A stretch of 64,000 bases of DNA from Hasllibacter sp963833115 (GTDB taxonomy: Bacteria > Pseudomonadota > Alphaproteobacteria > Rhodobacterales > Rhodobacteraceae). A program made the position numbers and the translations under genes. The notes beneath the pieces were generated by a model. That model did no database searches. It had not been told where the DNA came from and saw only the letters and a program-made list of their open reading frames with translations. Of the stretch, positions 45,034-55,187 are shown in pieces (position 1 is the stretch's first letter; each line of letters opens with the position of its first letter). Location of the stretch: the NCBI GenBank assembly GCA_963833115.1, contig CAWHWS010000002.1, positions 434,001 to 498,000 of the forward strand, in the 5' to 3' direction.

Positions 45034-45711
45034 CTAGCGGCCGCCGGCGATGGAGCGGCCCCATGCCAGCAGGGGCATCGCGTCCAGGGCCATCGCCGCG
45101 ATGCGGGCCTCCGCGTCGCCGGAGACGAACGCCGTCTTCGGCAGATCCTCGGACACCAGCAGGGACTTGAGCCGCATCGCCTGTGCGTGACGGTGATCGT
45201 GGTGATCGGAATAGCCGCGGGGCATCGCCGTCAGGGAGTCGTCCGGGCTCAGCTCGCGACCAGCCTCGCAGAGCGCGGCCTGCACCGCGTCGAACCGGTC
45301 CGCATCCTCCACCATCGCGTCTCGGAAGGGGCCGAGCGCCGCGGGGCTCATCCTGTACCATCCGGTGCCGGCGAAGCCCCCGGTCCGGTCGACGTGGACG
45401 TAGAGCAGGCCGCCGCCCTCCGCCTTGGTGCCCGACGGCGTCAGGACGGCCGAGATGGCGGTCTTGTAGGGCGACTTGTCCTCCGAGAAGCGCACGTCGC
45501 GGTTCATGCGGAACATGGTCGTCCTGCCGCCCCTCAGCGGGACGTCCGCGCCGGACAGACGATCCGAGAGCGCGGCCAGCAGACCCAGGAACGGCGCCTC
45601 GACATAGGTCTCGAACTCGTCCTTGTGGGCGTGGAACCAGTCCTTGTCGTTGTTCTGCGCGAGTTCGCCCAGGACGGCGAAGCTCTTCTCGGTGAAGCCG
45701 TGATCGGACAT
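45034..45711 (-). CDS. DUF2461 family protein
   Basis: A 225-residue cytoplasmic protein. The opening SFAVLGELAQNNDKDWFHAH and the blocks MFRMNRDVRFSEDKSPYKT, GGLLYVHVDRTGGFAGTGWY and LPRGYS-like AMPRGYSDHHDHRHA are diagnostic for DUF2461 (TIGR02453). Function is unknown. The ATG at 45711 is preferred; the frame is open further upstream but only into an Arg/Pro-rich stretch. The gene stands alone near the minus-strand DUF892-like gene, with a 67-bp gap. Confidence 0.9.
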   Translation of the reverse strand: MSDHGFTEKSFAVLGELAQNNDKDWFHAHKDEFETYVEAPFLGLLAALSDRLSGADVPLRGGRTTMFRMNRDVRFSEDKSPYKTAISAVLTPSGTKAEGGGLLYVHVDRTGGFAGTGWYRMSPAALGPFRDAMVEDADRFDAVQAALCEAGRELSPDDSLTAMPRGYSDHHDHRHAQAMRLKSLLVSEDLPKTAFVSGDAEARIAAMALDAMPLLAWGRSIAGGR

Positions 45712-45778
45712 GAGACCCCCTTCGGTCATGCACATGCGGACGGACGCCCCGCAGGGAACGCCAGGCGCGGACGCTAGC

Positions 45779-46282
45779 TCAGGCCGCCCGGACCATCCGG
45801 TCGGGGAGCGCCGCCTCCACCCGGTCCATGGTCGCGCTCGGATCATCCTCGCCGGAGGGTGCCGCGTCTGCGCCCAGCGCGCGGGCGTCCTGGTCATTGC
45901 CCGGCGCGCCGGCTCGATGACGGACGGCGGGGAAACCCGCCCCGGGGTCGGAGGCGACGCTGCGCGCCTCCTCCACGATGGCGAGGTCGCGCAGGGTCTC
46001 TCGCGCGTCCGCGCCGTCCATCCGGTCGGCGGCCGCCTCGGCCCGCACCGCCAAGGCACGGTCGGGCGTCCCATCCTCCGCGGCGCCATGACGTTTCAGG
46101 ATGCCGTCGAACGCCTCCATCGCGGCGTGAATCGCCCGAACCCCCCCGTCCACGAGGGCGCGGGCGTCCTCGTGCGTGGCGGCATCCCGCATCCGCGCCA
46201 TCCCGTGGAACGTCCCGGCAAAGCCCGTGCGCATGTCCTGGATGCCGCGACTATGGAGATCGTGGAGGGTGTCGATCGTCAT
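45779..46282 (-). CDS. YciF/DUF892-like ferritin-fold protein
   Basis: A 167-residue helical protein. DTLHDLHSRGIQDMRTGFAG, ARMRDAATHEDARALVDGGV and ETLRDLAIVEEARSVASDPG follow the helix pattern of DUF892 (YciF) ferritin-like stress proteins. Key metal-binding Glu/His positions are only partly preserved and the C-terminal third (PSATMDRVEAALPDRM) is divergent, so iron binding is doubtful. Starts at ATG 46282. It is probably a stress-related protein, from family knowledge alone. Confidence 0.6.
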   Translation of the reverse strand: MTIDTLHDLHSRGIQDMRTGFAGTFHGMARMRDAATHEDARALVDGGVRAIHAAMEAFDGILKRHGAAEDGTPDRALAVRAEAAADRMDGADARETLRDLAIVEEARSVASDPGAGFPAVRHRAGAPGNDQDARALGADAAPSGEDDPSATMDRVEAALPDRMVRAA

Positions 46283-46505
46283 CGCTGGCTCCCGGTCGCC
46301 GACATTTGCGGCGCGATGGCCGCGCGGCGGCGCGCCTCCGGCGCAGGTGCACCGGACGACCCTAGCGGGAACCGACCGAACGATCGGTCGGTTCCCGGTC
46401 TGGGATCGAAGGCCCCCGGCGATCACCGACCGCGGGCGCAAGCGGTCTTCGGGCCGCGGGCGACGTGATCGGCCCGATCGGGGACGGCCCGAGGACCTGC
46501 GCCGT

Positions 46506-47573
46506 TCAGCCCGATCGCATCACCATGCCGAACAAGTCCCGGGGGTCGTCGGGATCGGCGACGAGATCGAGCAGGGCATGGGCGGCGCCCCCCTCGACGG
46601 CGTCGTGGACGAAGCAGAGCGCCGCAAAATCCTCGATCGCGAACCCGACGGAATCGAACAGCGTGATCTGGTCCCGTCCGGTGCGACCGGGCGCCTTGCC
46701 GGCGACGACCTGCCAGAGCTCGGTCACCGGGTGGTCCGGGCCCAACTGTTGGATCTCCCCCTCCACCCGGGTCTGCTCGGGGTGCTCGACGAAGATGTCG
46801 GCGCGCAGGAGGACATCGCGGGCGATCTCCGTCTTGCCGGGGCAGTCGCCGCCGATGGCGTTGAGGTGCACCCCGGACCCGACCATGTTGCCCGACAGGA
46901 CCGTCGCGCTGCGCTTGTCGGCGGTGCAGGTCGTGACGATCTGCGCCCCCGCGACGGCCTCTTCCGGCGTCTCGCACACCACGACCCGCAGCCCGGTGCC
47001 CTCGAGGTTGCGCGCGGCCTTGCGCGTCGCGGCGGCGTCGATGTCGTAGAGGCGCACCTCCTCCACGCCCAGGACGTGATGGAACCCCAGCGCCTGGAAC
47101 TCGCACTGCGCGCCCGCGCCGATCATCCCCATCACGCACGCGTCCTTCGGCGCCAGGTGCCGGGCGGCCATCACGGAGGTCGCGGCGGTGCGCAGCGCGG
47201 TCAGCACCGTCATCTCCGACAGGAGGACCGGATAGCCCGTGTCCACCCGCGCCAGGACGCCGAAGGCGGTCACCGTCTGGAACCCGCGCGCCATGTTGGC
47301 GGGGTGGCCGTTGACGTATTTGAACCCGTAGAACTCCCCGTCGGAGGTCGGCATCAGCTCGATCACCCCCTCGCGCGAATGGCTGGGCACGCGGGGCACG
47401 CGGTCGAAGCCGGGCCAGCGGGCGAAGCAATCCTCGATCCGGTCGGTCAGCACGGCGATGGTCGGACCGATCCCGCGGGTCCGCACCAGGGCCATCATGT
47501 CCGCCACGGACACGAACGGCACCATCGCGAGCGCGGAGGGCTGGGGGGCGCCGGTCCCGTCGGGATCTTCCAT
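46506..47573 (-). CDS. ocd: Ornithine cyclodeaminase
   Basis: A 355-residue mu-crystallin-family enzyme converting L-ornithine to L-proline and ammonia with NAD+. The N-terminal substrate region (REGVIELMPTSDGEFYGFKY; KYVNGHPANM) precedes the Rossmann motif GMIGAGAQCEFQALGF (about 149-164), then LYDIDAAATRKAARNL and GVHLNAIGGDCPGKTEIARD, the latter with the conserved aspartate. The ATG lies one base after the arginase stop, so the pair is an operon turning arginine into ornithine and then proline. Confidence 0.93.
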   Translation of the reverse strand: MEDPDGTGAPQPSALAMVPFVSVADMMALVRTRGIGPTIAVLTDRIEDCFARWPGFDRVPRVPSHSREGVIELMPTSDGEFYGFKYVNGHPANMARGFQTVTAFGVLARVDTGYPVLLSEMTVLTALRTAATSVMAARHLAPKDACVMGMIGAGAQCEFQALGFHHVLGVEEVRLYDIDAAATRKAARNLEGTGLRVVVCETPEEAVAGAQIVTTCTADKRSATVLSGNMVGSGVHLNAIGGDCPGKTEIARDVLLRADIFVEHPEQTRVEGEIQQLGPDHPVTELWQVVAGKAPGRTGRDQITLFDSVGFAIEDFAALCFVHDAVEGGAAHALLDLVADPDDPRDLFGMVMRSG

Positions 47574-47574
47574 G

Positions 47575-48483
47575 TCACAACCTCCTGGTGTCGCGGTCGA
47601 GGACGGAGCGGCCGAAGAGCGAGGCGGTCAGGTCGACCGCCCCCCGCGCTGTGCGGCCCCGCTCGTCCAGCATCGGGTTCAGTTCGGCCAGGTCGAGCGA
47701 GGTGACGCGGCCGGAATCGTGCAGGAGCTCCATGATCAGGTGCGCCTCGCGGAAGGTGGCGCCGCCGGGGACCGTCGTTCCGACGGCGGGCGCGATGGCC
47801 GGGTCGAGGAAGTCCATGTCGAGCGAGACGTGCACGTCGGCCCCCGCCTGCGCCGCCCGCTCCAGAAAGGCGCGGATGGGCGCCGCGACGCCGTGCTCGT
47901 CCACCGCGCGCATGTCGTGGACGCGCACGCCCGCCTCGGCCAGTCTGCCGCGCTCCCAGCGGTCCACCGAGCGCAGGCCCAGCATCAGCACGTCCTGCGG
48001 CGCCACGGCATGGACCACGGGGGGGAACGGGTCGAAGCCGGGCCGCCCCATGGCGTAGGCCGCGGGCACGCCGTGCAGGTTGCCGCTGTCCGTGCTCTCC
48101 AGGTCGTGGAAGTCGCTGTGCGCATCGAGCCAGAGGACGTGCAGGGGCCGGCCCCGCGCCGCCGCCCGCGCCGCCATGAGGGGCAGCGTGCAGGCCGCCA
48201 TCAGGTGATCGCCGCCGAGGAACACCGCCGTTCCGCCCGGCGGGGCGATCCGGCGCGCGGCCGCGATCCAGCCGGTGCAGGCGCCGAGGTCGTGGATCGC
48301 CGGGTTCGGGTGCGCGGCCTCCGAACCGAGGGGCGAAAGGTCGCCGGCGTCGGTCACCGCATGGCCCAGGTCGCGCAGGGCCCGAGGCAGGCCGGCGGTC
48401 CGCAACGCCGCCGAGCCCATCGCGCAGCCCGGCACGCCCGCGCCCTCCCCGATCGGCAGTCCCAGGAGCGTGATGTCGGTCAT
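47575..48483 (-). CDS. rocF: Arginase
   Basis: A 302-residue ureohydrolase hydrolysing L-arginine to L-ornithine and urea at a dinuclear manganese centre. All ligand motifs are present: GGDH (90-93), DAHSDFH (120-126) and SLDMDFLDP (220-228), with the late Glu in DLAELNP (264-270). It is first gene of the arginase-ocd operon, facing an Lrp-type regulator across a 97-bp divergent gap. The length is normal for bacterial arginase. Confidence 0.95.
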   Translation of the reverse strand: MTDITLLGLPIGEGAGVPGCAMGSAALRTAGLPRALRDLGHAVTDAGDLSPLGSEAAHPNPAIHDLGACTGWIAAARRIAPPGGTAVFLGGDHLMAACTLPLMAARAAARGRPLHVLWLDAHSDFHDLESTDSGNLHGVPAAYAMGRPGFDPFPPVVHAVAPQDVLMLGLRSVDRWERGRLAEAGVRVHDMRAVDEHGVAAPIRAFLERAAQAGADVHVSLDMDFLDPAIAPAVGTTVPGGATFREAHLIMELLHDSGRVTSLDLAELNPMLDERGRTARGAVDLTASLFGRSVLDRDTRRL

Positions 48484-48580
48484 CGGCCGAGCATGCGCGC
48501 GATACGGTGCCGGCCGGAAGCGCGCAGATATGGCAGTATGAAGTCGGAACCGGACGAATCGACGGCGAGGACGGGGCAGG

Positions 48581-49009
48581 ATGGACGATACGGACCGCAA
48601 GCTGATCGCGCTCCTGCGGCATGACGGGCGTGCGCCGGTGGCGAAGCTGTCGGCCGAGCTCGGGCTCGGACGGGCGGCGGTGGCCGCGCGGATGGACCGG
48701 CTCCGCGCCGCCGGCACCATCGAGGGCTTCACGGTCGTCCTGCGCGACGCCGCCGCCCCCGCCCCGGTGCGCGGTATCATCATGATCGAGCTGGAGGGCC
48801 GTGCCCTGCCGGACGTCACCGACGCGCTGGACCGGATGGCGGAGGTGCGGGCCATCCACACGACCGCCGGCCGGTGGGGCGTGATCTGCGAGCTCGGGAC
48901 GGACAGCCTCGCCTCCTTCGACCGCCTGCTGTGGCAGATCGGCCGCCTGCGCGGCGTCGTCCACTCCGAGACCAACCTCTACCTCACCACGAAGCGCGCG
49001 GCGCGCTAG
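48581..49009 (+). CDS. Lrp/AsnC family transcriptional regulator
   Basis: A 142-residue regulator. The HTH lies at about 5-50 (DRKLIALLRHDGRAPVAKLS; LGRAAVAARMDRLRAAGTIE), followed by the RAM ligand-binding domain (IIMIELEGRALPDV; HTTAGRWGVICELGTDS). Divergent orientation next to arginase-ocd is the usual place for the regulator that activates arginine catabolism in response to arginine or ornithine. Start ATG 48581 follows a GGGGCAGG ribosome binding site. Confidence 0.93.
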   Translation: MDDTDRKLIALLRHDGRAPVAKLSAELGLGRAAVAARMDRLRAAGTIEGFTVVLRDAAAPAPVRGIIMIELEGRALPDVTDALDRMAEVRAIHTTAGRWGVICELGTDSLASFDRLLWQIGRLRGVVHSETNLYLTTKRAAR

Positions 49010-49096
49010 GGGCGCCGCGTCCCCTCGCCCGGGACGCGGCGAGCTCGTCCGCGGACGGCGCTTGGGCCCGCCTGCGCGTCCGCATAGGGTGGCACG

Positions 49097-49531
49097 ATGA
49101 CCGCTCTCGTCCCCGAGCTCGCCGTCCGCGACACGCGCGCGAGCCTGCGCTTCTACGAGGACCTCCTCGGGTTCGCCGTCCTCTACGAGCGCCCGGAGGA
49201 AGGGTTCGCCTATCTTCGAAGGGGTGAGGCCGACCTGATGCTCGACGAGATCGGGCGCGGCCGCACCTTCGGGGTCGAGGGCGCGCCGTTGGCCCACCCG
49301 CTCGGGCGCGGCATGAACCTGCAGATCGAAGTGGAGGCGATCGGGCCCCTCGTGGCGGCCCTCGCCCGAGCGGGCGTCGACCTCCATCTGCCGGTGGAGG
49401 AGCGGTGGTATCGGCGGGGCGCGCGGGAGCTCGGCGTGCGCCAGTTCGTCGTGGCCGATCCGGACGGGTATCTGCTGCGCATGGCGGAGGGACTGGGGGA
49501 GCGCCCGGCCCGCGCCGCGGGCGGCGGATAG
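49097..49531 (+). CDS. VOC-family (glyoxalase/bleomycin resistance) protein
   Basis: A 144-residue protein with paired beta-alpha-beta modules: VPELAVRDTRASLRFYEDLL and GFAVLYER in the first, LQIEVEAIGPLVAALARAGV and RQFVVADPDGYLLRMAE in the second. The ending and a swap-type spacing resemble bleomycin-resistance proteins, which bind bleomycin without catalysis, but VOC members are diverse. It is separated from both neighbours. Confidence 0.83.
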   Translation: MTALVPELAVRDTRASLRFYEDLLGFAVLYERPEEGFAYLRRGEADLMLDEIGRGRTFGVEGAPLAHPLGRGMNLQIEVEAIGPLVAALARAGVDLHLPVEERWYRRGARELGVRQFVVADPDGYLLRMAEGLGERPARAAGGG

Positions 49532-49538
49532 CGCGCCG

Positions 49539-50590
<1,052 letters not shown>

Positions 50591-50594
<4 letters not shown>

Positions 50595-51622
50595 GGCCGC
50601 GGCGCCGGGTCGGGATGGGACGGCGCCGGCGCGTCGCCGGCCGACTGCAGCAGTATCTGCTTCCAGATCGCGACCTCGTCGTAGAGCCCCCATTCCCGCC
50701 GCAGCCCCCAGGGGCCGAACTCGGCATGGCTGATCCCAAGGACGTAGACGTCCGCGCCCGTGGGCCGCCCGAACGGCCCCCAGCCCTCGTGCCGGCCCTC
50801 CAGCGTCCAGCGCACCGCGGCCCGGGGCGACAGGAGCGGATCGTGCCGCCCGACGCGGTGGCGGATGGTGAACTTCGCCCTCGGGAAGGCCGAGCGCAGC
50901 CCGGCCCAGAAGGCGTTGGCGTCGTCCGGGCCATTCCCCTGCACGCCGCCGGCGTAGATCATGTGCGCCTGGTCGTCGTAGCCCTTAAGGATCGCGCCGA
51001 GATCGCCGGCCATCGCCGCCTCGAGCATGCCGGCATAGCGGACGCCCCATTCGTCGTCGTTACCCGTGCCCCTGTAGGGGCCCTCCACGTCGGTCGCGCC
51101 GGTGAGGGGGCGTGCGGCGCGCTCGGGGCCGCCCTCCATCTCGATCAGGTGCCGCGCGAAGGCGTCCGGCGTCCAGCCGAGCTGCCGCACGAGGCCGCCG
51201 GTATCCGAGACGAGCCACTCGTCGTCGATCACGTCGTCCCTGGCGGCGCAATCGGCCACGAGCCAGTAGCGCAGGCGCTTGCCGGTCGCGGCGCCGAACA
51301 CGTCGTCCACCGCATGCACCGAGCGGTCGCAGCAGCGGTGCGAGGAGTGGAAATGCCCGGTGTCGTCGCGCGACCAGATCACGTCCTCGGCGCCGGCCCC
51401 GCGGTCGGGGGTCTGCGCGACGGCCTCAAAGGTCTCGCGGATCACGTCCTCCACGCCGCGGGTCACGCCGGAGGGGCGCCGCACGATCACGTCCGGCGCG
51501 TAGTAGTCGTGCAGCTTGAGGATCTCGCGGTCGTCCCAGATCTCCCGGGTGATGTCGACGATGTAGTCGCGGAAGTCCGGCCAGCGCTCGCTGAAGCGGT
51601 CCGCCGCCGGCGACGCGCTCAT
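50591..51622 (-). CDS. Double SnoaL/NTF2-like protein (paralogue A)
   Basis: A 343-residue protein with two NTF2-fold halves. The first opens FRDYIVDITREIWDDREIL and LHDYYAPDVIVRRPSGVTRG (SnoaL pattern), the second contains AGMLEAAMAGDLGAILKGYD, KFTIRHRVGRHDPLLSP and WGPFGRPTGADVYVLGISHA. SnoaL-like proteins include polyketide cyclases, hydrolases and small-molecule-modifying enzymes. The catalytic residue cannot be fixed, but Asp/His-rich pockets remain. It is coupled by ATGA overlaps to the ATPase downstream and to paralogue B upstream. Confidence 0.8.
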
Positions 51623-52593
51623 GCCGCCCCCGTGTGCAGCAGGATCTGCTGCCAGATCGCGATCTCGTCGTAGAGCGTGTACTCGGCGCGCACCCCGCGC
51701 GGGCCGAACTCGGCATGGGTGAAGCCCATGATGTAGACCTCCGCGCCCGTCGGACGGCCGAAGGCGCCGTAGCCGTCATGGGTGCCCAGCATCGACCAGC
51801 GCACCGCGGCGCGCGGCGGCATGTGGGGATCCTCGCGGCCGATCCGGTGCTCGATGGCGAAGGTCGCCGATGGGAAGGACGAGCGCAGGGCGAGCCAGCC
51901 CCCTTCGGCGAAATCCCACGACCAGCCCGCGCGCGCGCCCGGATGCTCGATGCGCGCGGCGCGGTCGTACTCGCGCCGGAAGATCGAGAACTCGGCGTCC
52001 ATCATGCGCGTCATGATGTCTGCGAGACGCTCGCCCCAGGGGTCGTCGTTGCCGCGCCCGCCATAGCGGCCCTTCACGTCGCGCGTGGGGTGGAAGGGCC
52101 TGGGCGCCGCCTCGGGCCCGCCCGCATCCGCGATGTCGGCCCGCGCCTGATCCTCCGGCTCGATCCCGAACTGGAGCGCGAGGCCCGACTGATCGCTCAG
52201 GACCCATTCGTCGTAGATCACGTTGTCCTTGGCCGCGCAGTCCGCGAAGGCGCGCATCTTGAAGGGCCGGTCCGTGGGCGCCCCGAGCCGGCCGCGCCCG
52301 GTGTGCCGCCCGTAGGTCATGAGCCGGTGGGAGGACAGGAACCCCTCGTCCTCGTCGCCGGACCAGATCACGTCCTCGGCCAGGAGGTTCCGGTTGGGCG
52401 ACTGCGCGAGCGAGGCCATCGTGTCGGCGATCATCGCCACGTTGCCGTGGATCACCCCGCCCGGCGTGCGCACGATCACGTCCGGCGCGTAGTAGTCGTG
52501 CAGGGTGGACAGGCCCCGCCCTTCCCAGATCTCCTCGGTGATCTTGACGATGTAGTCGGGGAAGTCGGTGAACTTCTCGTCGAAACCCTTCAC
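51619..52593 (-). CDS. Double SnoaL/NTF2-like protein (paralogue B)
   Basis: A 324-residue relative of paralogue A with the same layout: FPDYIVKITEEIWEGRGLST, LHDYYAPDVIVRTPGGVIHG, and a second half with TFAIEHRIGREDPHMPPRA and YGAFGRPTGAEVYIMGFTHA. Cysteine and histidine positions in ADCAAKDN are shared with A (ADCAARDD). The GTG start at 52593 is supported by GAGGG five bases upstream; no ATG fits. It lies directly downstream of the binding-protein gene in the minus-strand arm. Confidence 0.8.
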   Translation of the reverse strand: MKGFDEKFTDFPDYIVKITEEIWEGRGLSTLHDYYAPDVIVRTPGGVIHGNVAMIADTMASLAQSPNRNLLAEDVIWSGDEDEGFLSSHRLMTYGRHTGRGRLGAPTDRPFKMRAFADCAAKDNVIYDEWVLSDQSGLALQFGIEPEDQARADIADAGGPEAAPRPFHPTRDVKGRYGGRGNDDPWGERLADIMTRMMDAEFSIFRREYDRAARIEHPGARAGWSWDFAEGGWLALRSSFPSATFAIEHRIGREDPHMPPRAAVRWSMLGTHDGYGAFGRPTGAEVYIMGFTHAEFGPRGVRAEYTLYDEIAIWQQILLHTGAA

Positions 52594-52690
52594 GGGAACC
52601 CTCTCGGACAGATGGCGTTCGGGCGGCGGCTCGGCGCCGCCCGGGGGAGCAGGACGGCCGCGCGGGGGAGCGCCTCCCCCGCGCCGCGCC

Positions 52691-53935
52691 TCACTGCAGG
52701 AAGCCGCTCTCGCGGGCCGAGGTCTCGTAGGCCGAGGTGATGTCGGCCAGCGCCTGCTCGGCGCTCTCGGACCCTTGCATGAACTCGCCCAGGTTCTCCC
52801 CGAGGGCGGTGTGCAGCAGGCCCATGAACGGCACCATCGGGTAGGCCCGCGCGCCGGCCTGGATGTTGGCCGAGACGCCCACGGCCGGGGGCATCGGCTC
52901 ATAGTCCGGGGTGAGCCAGACCGCCGTGTCGCCGTGCTCGGTCGCGAGATCCGGCCCGAGCGCGTGCGCCATCGCCTGGAACGAGACCTCCGCGTCCGCG
53001 TCCGAGACGTTCTTGGCGATCGCGAACCCGTCCCACCACAGCGCGGCGGCGGGCGGGCCGCCGGCCTCCATCGCCGGCATGGCGGCCACGGCGCTCACGG
53101 CCGCGGTCTCCGAGCCGGCCTCGTCGAGCACCTCGCGCGCGCGCGAGCCCCAGGCGAACATCATCCCGAGCTCGCCCTCCTTCCAAAGCGGCATGATCGT
53201 GTTGCCGTTATCGGTGATGAAGGCGGGGCGCATGTATTCCGACAGGCGGCGCATCGTCTCGAGGACGGCCATGCCGTTCTCGTTCTGGATGTCGAGATTG
53301 GCGGTGCCGGGCTCGAAGAAGTCCGCCCCGGTGCCGAGGTAGAAGTTCACGAACTCCGCCGCGAGGTCCCAGCCGGGCTGGAAGTTGGACGCGAAGGGAT
53401 GCTCGACCCCGGCCTCGCGCAGCGTCTCGAGGGCGGCGAACACCTCCTCCATGGTCGTGGGCACCTCGATGCCGTTCTCCTCCAGGAGGTCGCTGCGATA
53501 GTAGAGGTGCACGCCGTTGGCCATGAACGCGACCGCCATCACGCCCTCGCCGGTGCGGATCAGCTGCGTGTCGGAGACGTTCTCGCCGTATTCGGCGATG
53601 TAGTCGTCGAGCGGACGGAGCAGGTCCGCGCTCATCAGGGGGACGATCGAATTGTTGGCGATCACCGCGACGGTATAGGTCGCCGGGCTGGTGGTGAGCG
53701 CGGGCACCTGGATCGTCTTGTGCTCGATGGTCTGGTTGACCTCGACCTGGACGCCGTCCGAGGCGCATTCCTGCACGCCGTCGTTGACGCGGTGCAGCGC
53801 CTCGAAATCGTTGGACAGGACCCGCACGGACCCCTCGCCGGCGATCTCGCAGCTCGCGTGCGCGTCGGCGAAGGCCCCGGAGGTCGTCGCCAGAACGGCG
53901 GCGACGGCGCCCGCGATGGTGGTGGAATGCTTCAT
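52691..53935 (-). CDS. ABC transporter sugar-type substrate-binding protein
   Basis: A 414-residue exported binding protein of the SBP_bac_1 (CUT1) type. The signal peptide is MKHSTTIAGAVAAVLATTSG with cleavage near AFADA. The mature protein has QVEVNQTIEHKTIQVPALTT (the ligand-cleft region), FMANGVHLYYRSDLLEENGI, VPTTMEEVFAALETLREAGV and GMMFAWGSRAREVLDEAG, typical of sugar-binding proteins. First of the minus-strand arm, transcribed away from the operator-like repeats at 54027-54063. The ligand is unknown. Confidence 0.92.
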   Translation of the reverse strand: MKHSTTIAGAVAAVLATTSGAFADAHASCEIAGEGSVRVLSNDFEALHRVNDGVQECASDGVQVEVNQTIEHKTIQVPALTTSPATYTVAVIANNSIVPLMSADLLRPLDDYIAEYGENVSDTQLIRTGEGVMAVAFMANGVHLYYRSDLLEENGIEVPTTMEEVFAALETLREAGVEHPFASNFQPGWDLAAEFVNFYLGTGADFFEPGTANLDIQNENGMAVLETMRRLSEYMRPAFITDNGNTIMPLWKEGELGMMFAWGSRAREVLDEAGSETAAVSAVAAMPAMEAGGPPAAALWWDGFAIAKNVSDADAEVSFQAMAHALGPDLATEHGDTAVWLTPDYEPMPPAVGVSANIQAGARAYPMVPFMGLLHTALGENLGEFMQGSESAEQALADITSAYETSARESGFLQ

Positions 53936-54026
53936 TTTCAGCTCCCTGCGCGTTTCGGCCCGGACGAGCCGGAGGGCCGACCGTTCGGACCGTGACCGGT
54001 CGTTGGGCCGAACGCTAGCAGCGCGT

Positions 54027-54063
54027 GAACGCGGTTGCAAAAACTTATCGAACACGGTTGCAA
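54027..54063. promoter_or_regulatory. Tandem operator-like repeats in divergent control region
   Basis: GAACGCGGTTGCAA (54027-54040) and GAACACGGTTGCAA (54050-54063) are 13/14 identical and 23 bp apart, about two helical turns. Each has a strong GGTTGCAA half-site and a weaker left half, close to the TTGCAACCGGTTGCAA palindrome favoured by LacI-type regulators. They sit in the 219-bp gap between the binding-protein gene and the permease genes, so one regulator could control both arms. Confidence 0.6.
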
Positions 54064-54154
54064 TATGGCGCGGTCCCTCCATGGTGGTCGGCGAAGGCAC
54101 GCAGCGCGGACGAAGTCGCCGCGCCCGTCCGAAGGCAGCAGAGAGAGAGGGCCC

Positions 54155-55186
54155 GTGCCGCACAGGACGTTCTTCTTCTTCTTCCTGCCATCCTTCGCGG
54201 TGATGTTCCTCTTCATCGCGCTGCCCATCGCGTCGGTCGCGATCCAGTCGCTCTACATCGAGCACGAGCAGGTCATCATCGCCGAGGAGACCTGCGGGCC
54301 CTTCGGCTGCACGCAGAGCGTGCGCGTGGACGGCGCCGCCATGGCCGAGCTGCGCGAGGAGGCCCCGATGGGCCGCTTCAACGGCCTGGGCACCTATCTC
54401 GACTCGCGCCACCTCGCCGTGGCCGAGGTCGGCGCGATCCTGACCGACAACGCGGGCCTGCGCGACGTGGTGGGACGGCTGATGAACCTGCCCTTCTACA
54501 AGGCGCTCGGCTTCACGCTCGTCTACACTTTCGTCGTCACGCCGCTGGTGATCGTGCTCGGCCTCTTCATCGCGATGGGCGTCAACGCGATCCCCAAGCT
54601 CATCAAGGGCCCGGTGATCTTCTTCTCGCTGCTGCCGATGATCGTCACCCCCCTGATCGGCTCGCTGGTCCTGTTCTGGATGATCGACGAGAACGGCATC
54701 ATCGGCGCCACGCTGCAGCTCATCTTCGACGACCCGGAGATGTCGCTGCGCGCCTCGCAGACGCTGACCTGGGCGGTGATCATGGTCTACGGGCTGTGGC
54801 ACATGCTCCCGTTCAGCTTCCTGGTCTTCTACGCCGGGCTCCAGACGGTGCCGCAGGACACGTTGGAATCCGCCGTCATCGACGGCGCCAACCGCTGGGA
54901 GCGCACGCGCGACGTGATCGTCCCGCACCTCATGCCGCTCGTCACCTTCGTCGCGCTGGTGCAGCTCATGGACAACTTCCGCGTCTTCGAGCCGATCATC
55001 GGCTTCCAGGCCTCCGCCGACGCGACCACGCTGTCCTGGCTCATCTTCAACGACCTGCGCGGCTCCGACCAGCCGCTCTTCGGCTCGGCCGCCGCGACCT
55101 CGCTGCTGACGATCACGGGCATCTTCATCCTCCTCACGCCGGTGCTCGTGCGCACCTGGCGCGACTTCTCCCGGAAGGGCGCATGA
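54155..55186 (+). CDS. ABC transporter permease 1 (MalF-like)
   Basis: A 343-residue inner-membrane permease with about six or seven helices (FFFFFLPSFAVMFLFIALPI at the start). The conserved EAA loop reads ESAVIDGANRWERTRDVIVP, ahead of a helix pair. GTG 54155 is chosen: GAGAGAGAGG lies just upstream and longer frames run back through the operator region. The stop is 1 bp before the second permease start. It pairs with permease 2 to form the transport channel. Confidence 0.92.
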   Translation: MPHRTFFFFFLPSFAVMFLFIALPIASVAIQSLYIEHEQVIIAEETCGPFGCTQSVRVDGAAMAELREEAPMGRFNGLGTYLDSRHLAVAEVGAILTDNAGLRDVVGRLMNLPFYKALGFTLVYTFVVTPLVIVLGLFIAMGVNAIPKLIKGPVIFFSLLPMIVTPLIGSLVLFWMIDENGIIGATLQLIFDDPEMSLRASQTLTWAVIMVYGLWHMLPFSFLVFYAGLQTVPQDTLESAVIDGANRWERTRDVIVPHLMPLVTFVALVQLMDNFRVFEPIIGFQASADATTLSWLIFNDLRGSDQPLFGSAAATSLLTITGIFILLTPVLVRTWRDFSRKGA

Positions 55187-55187
55187 C

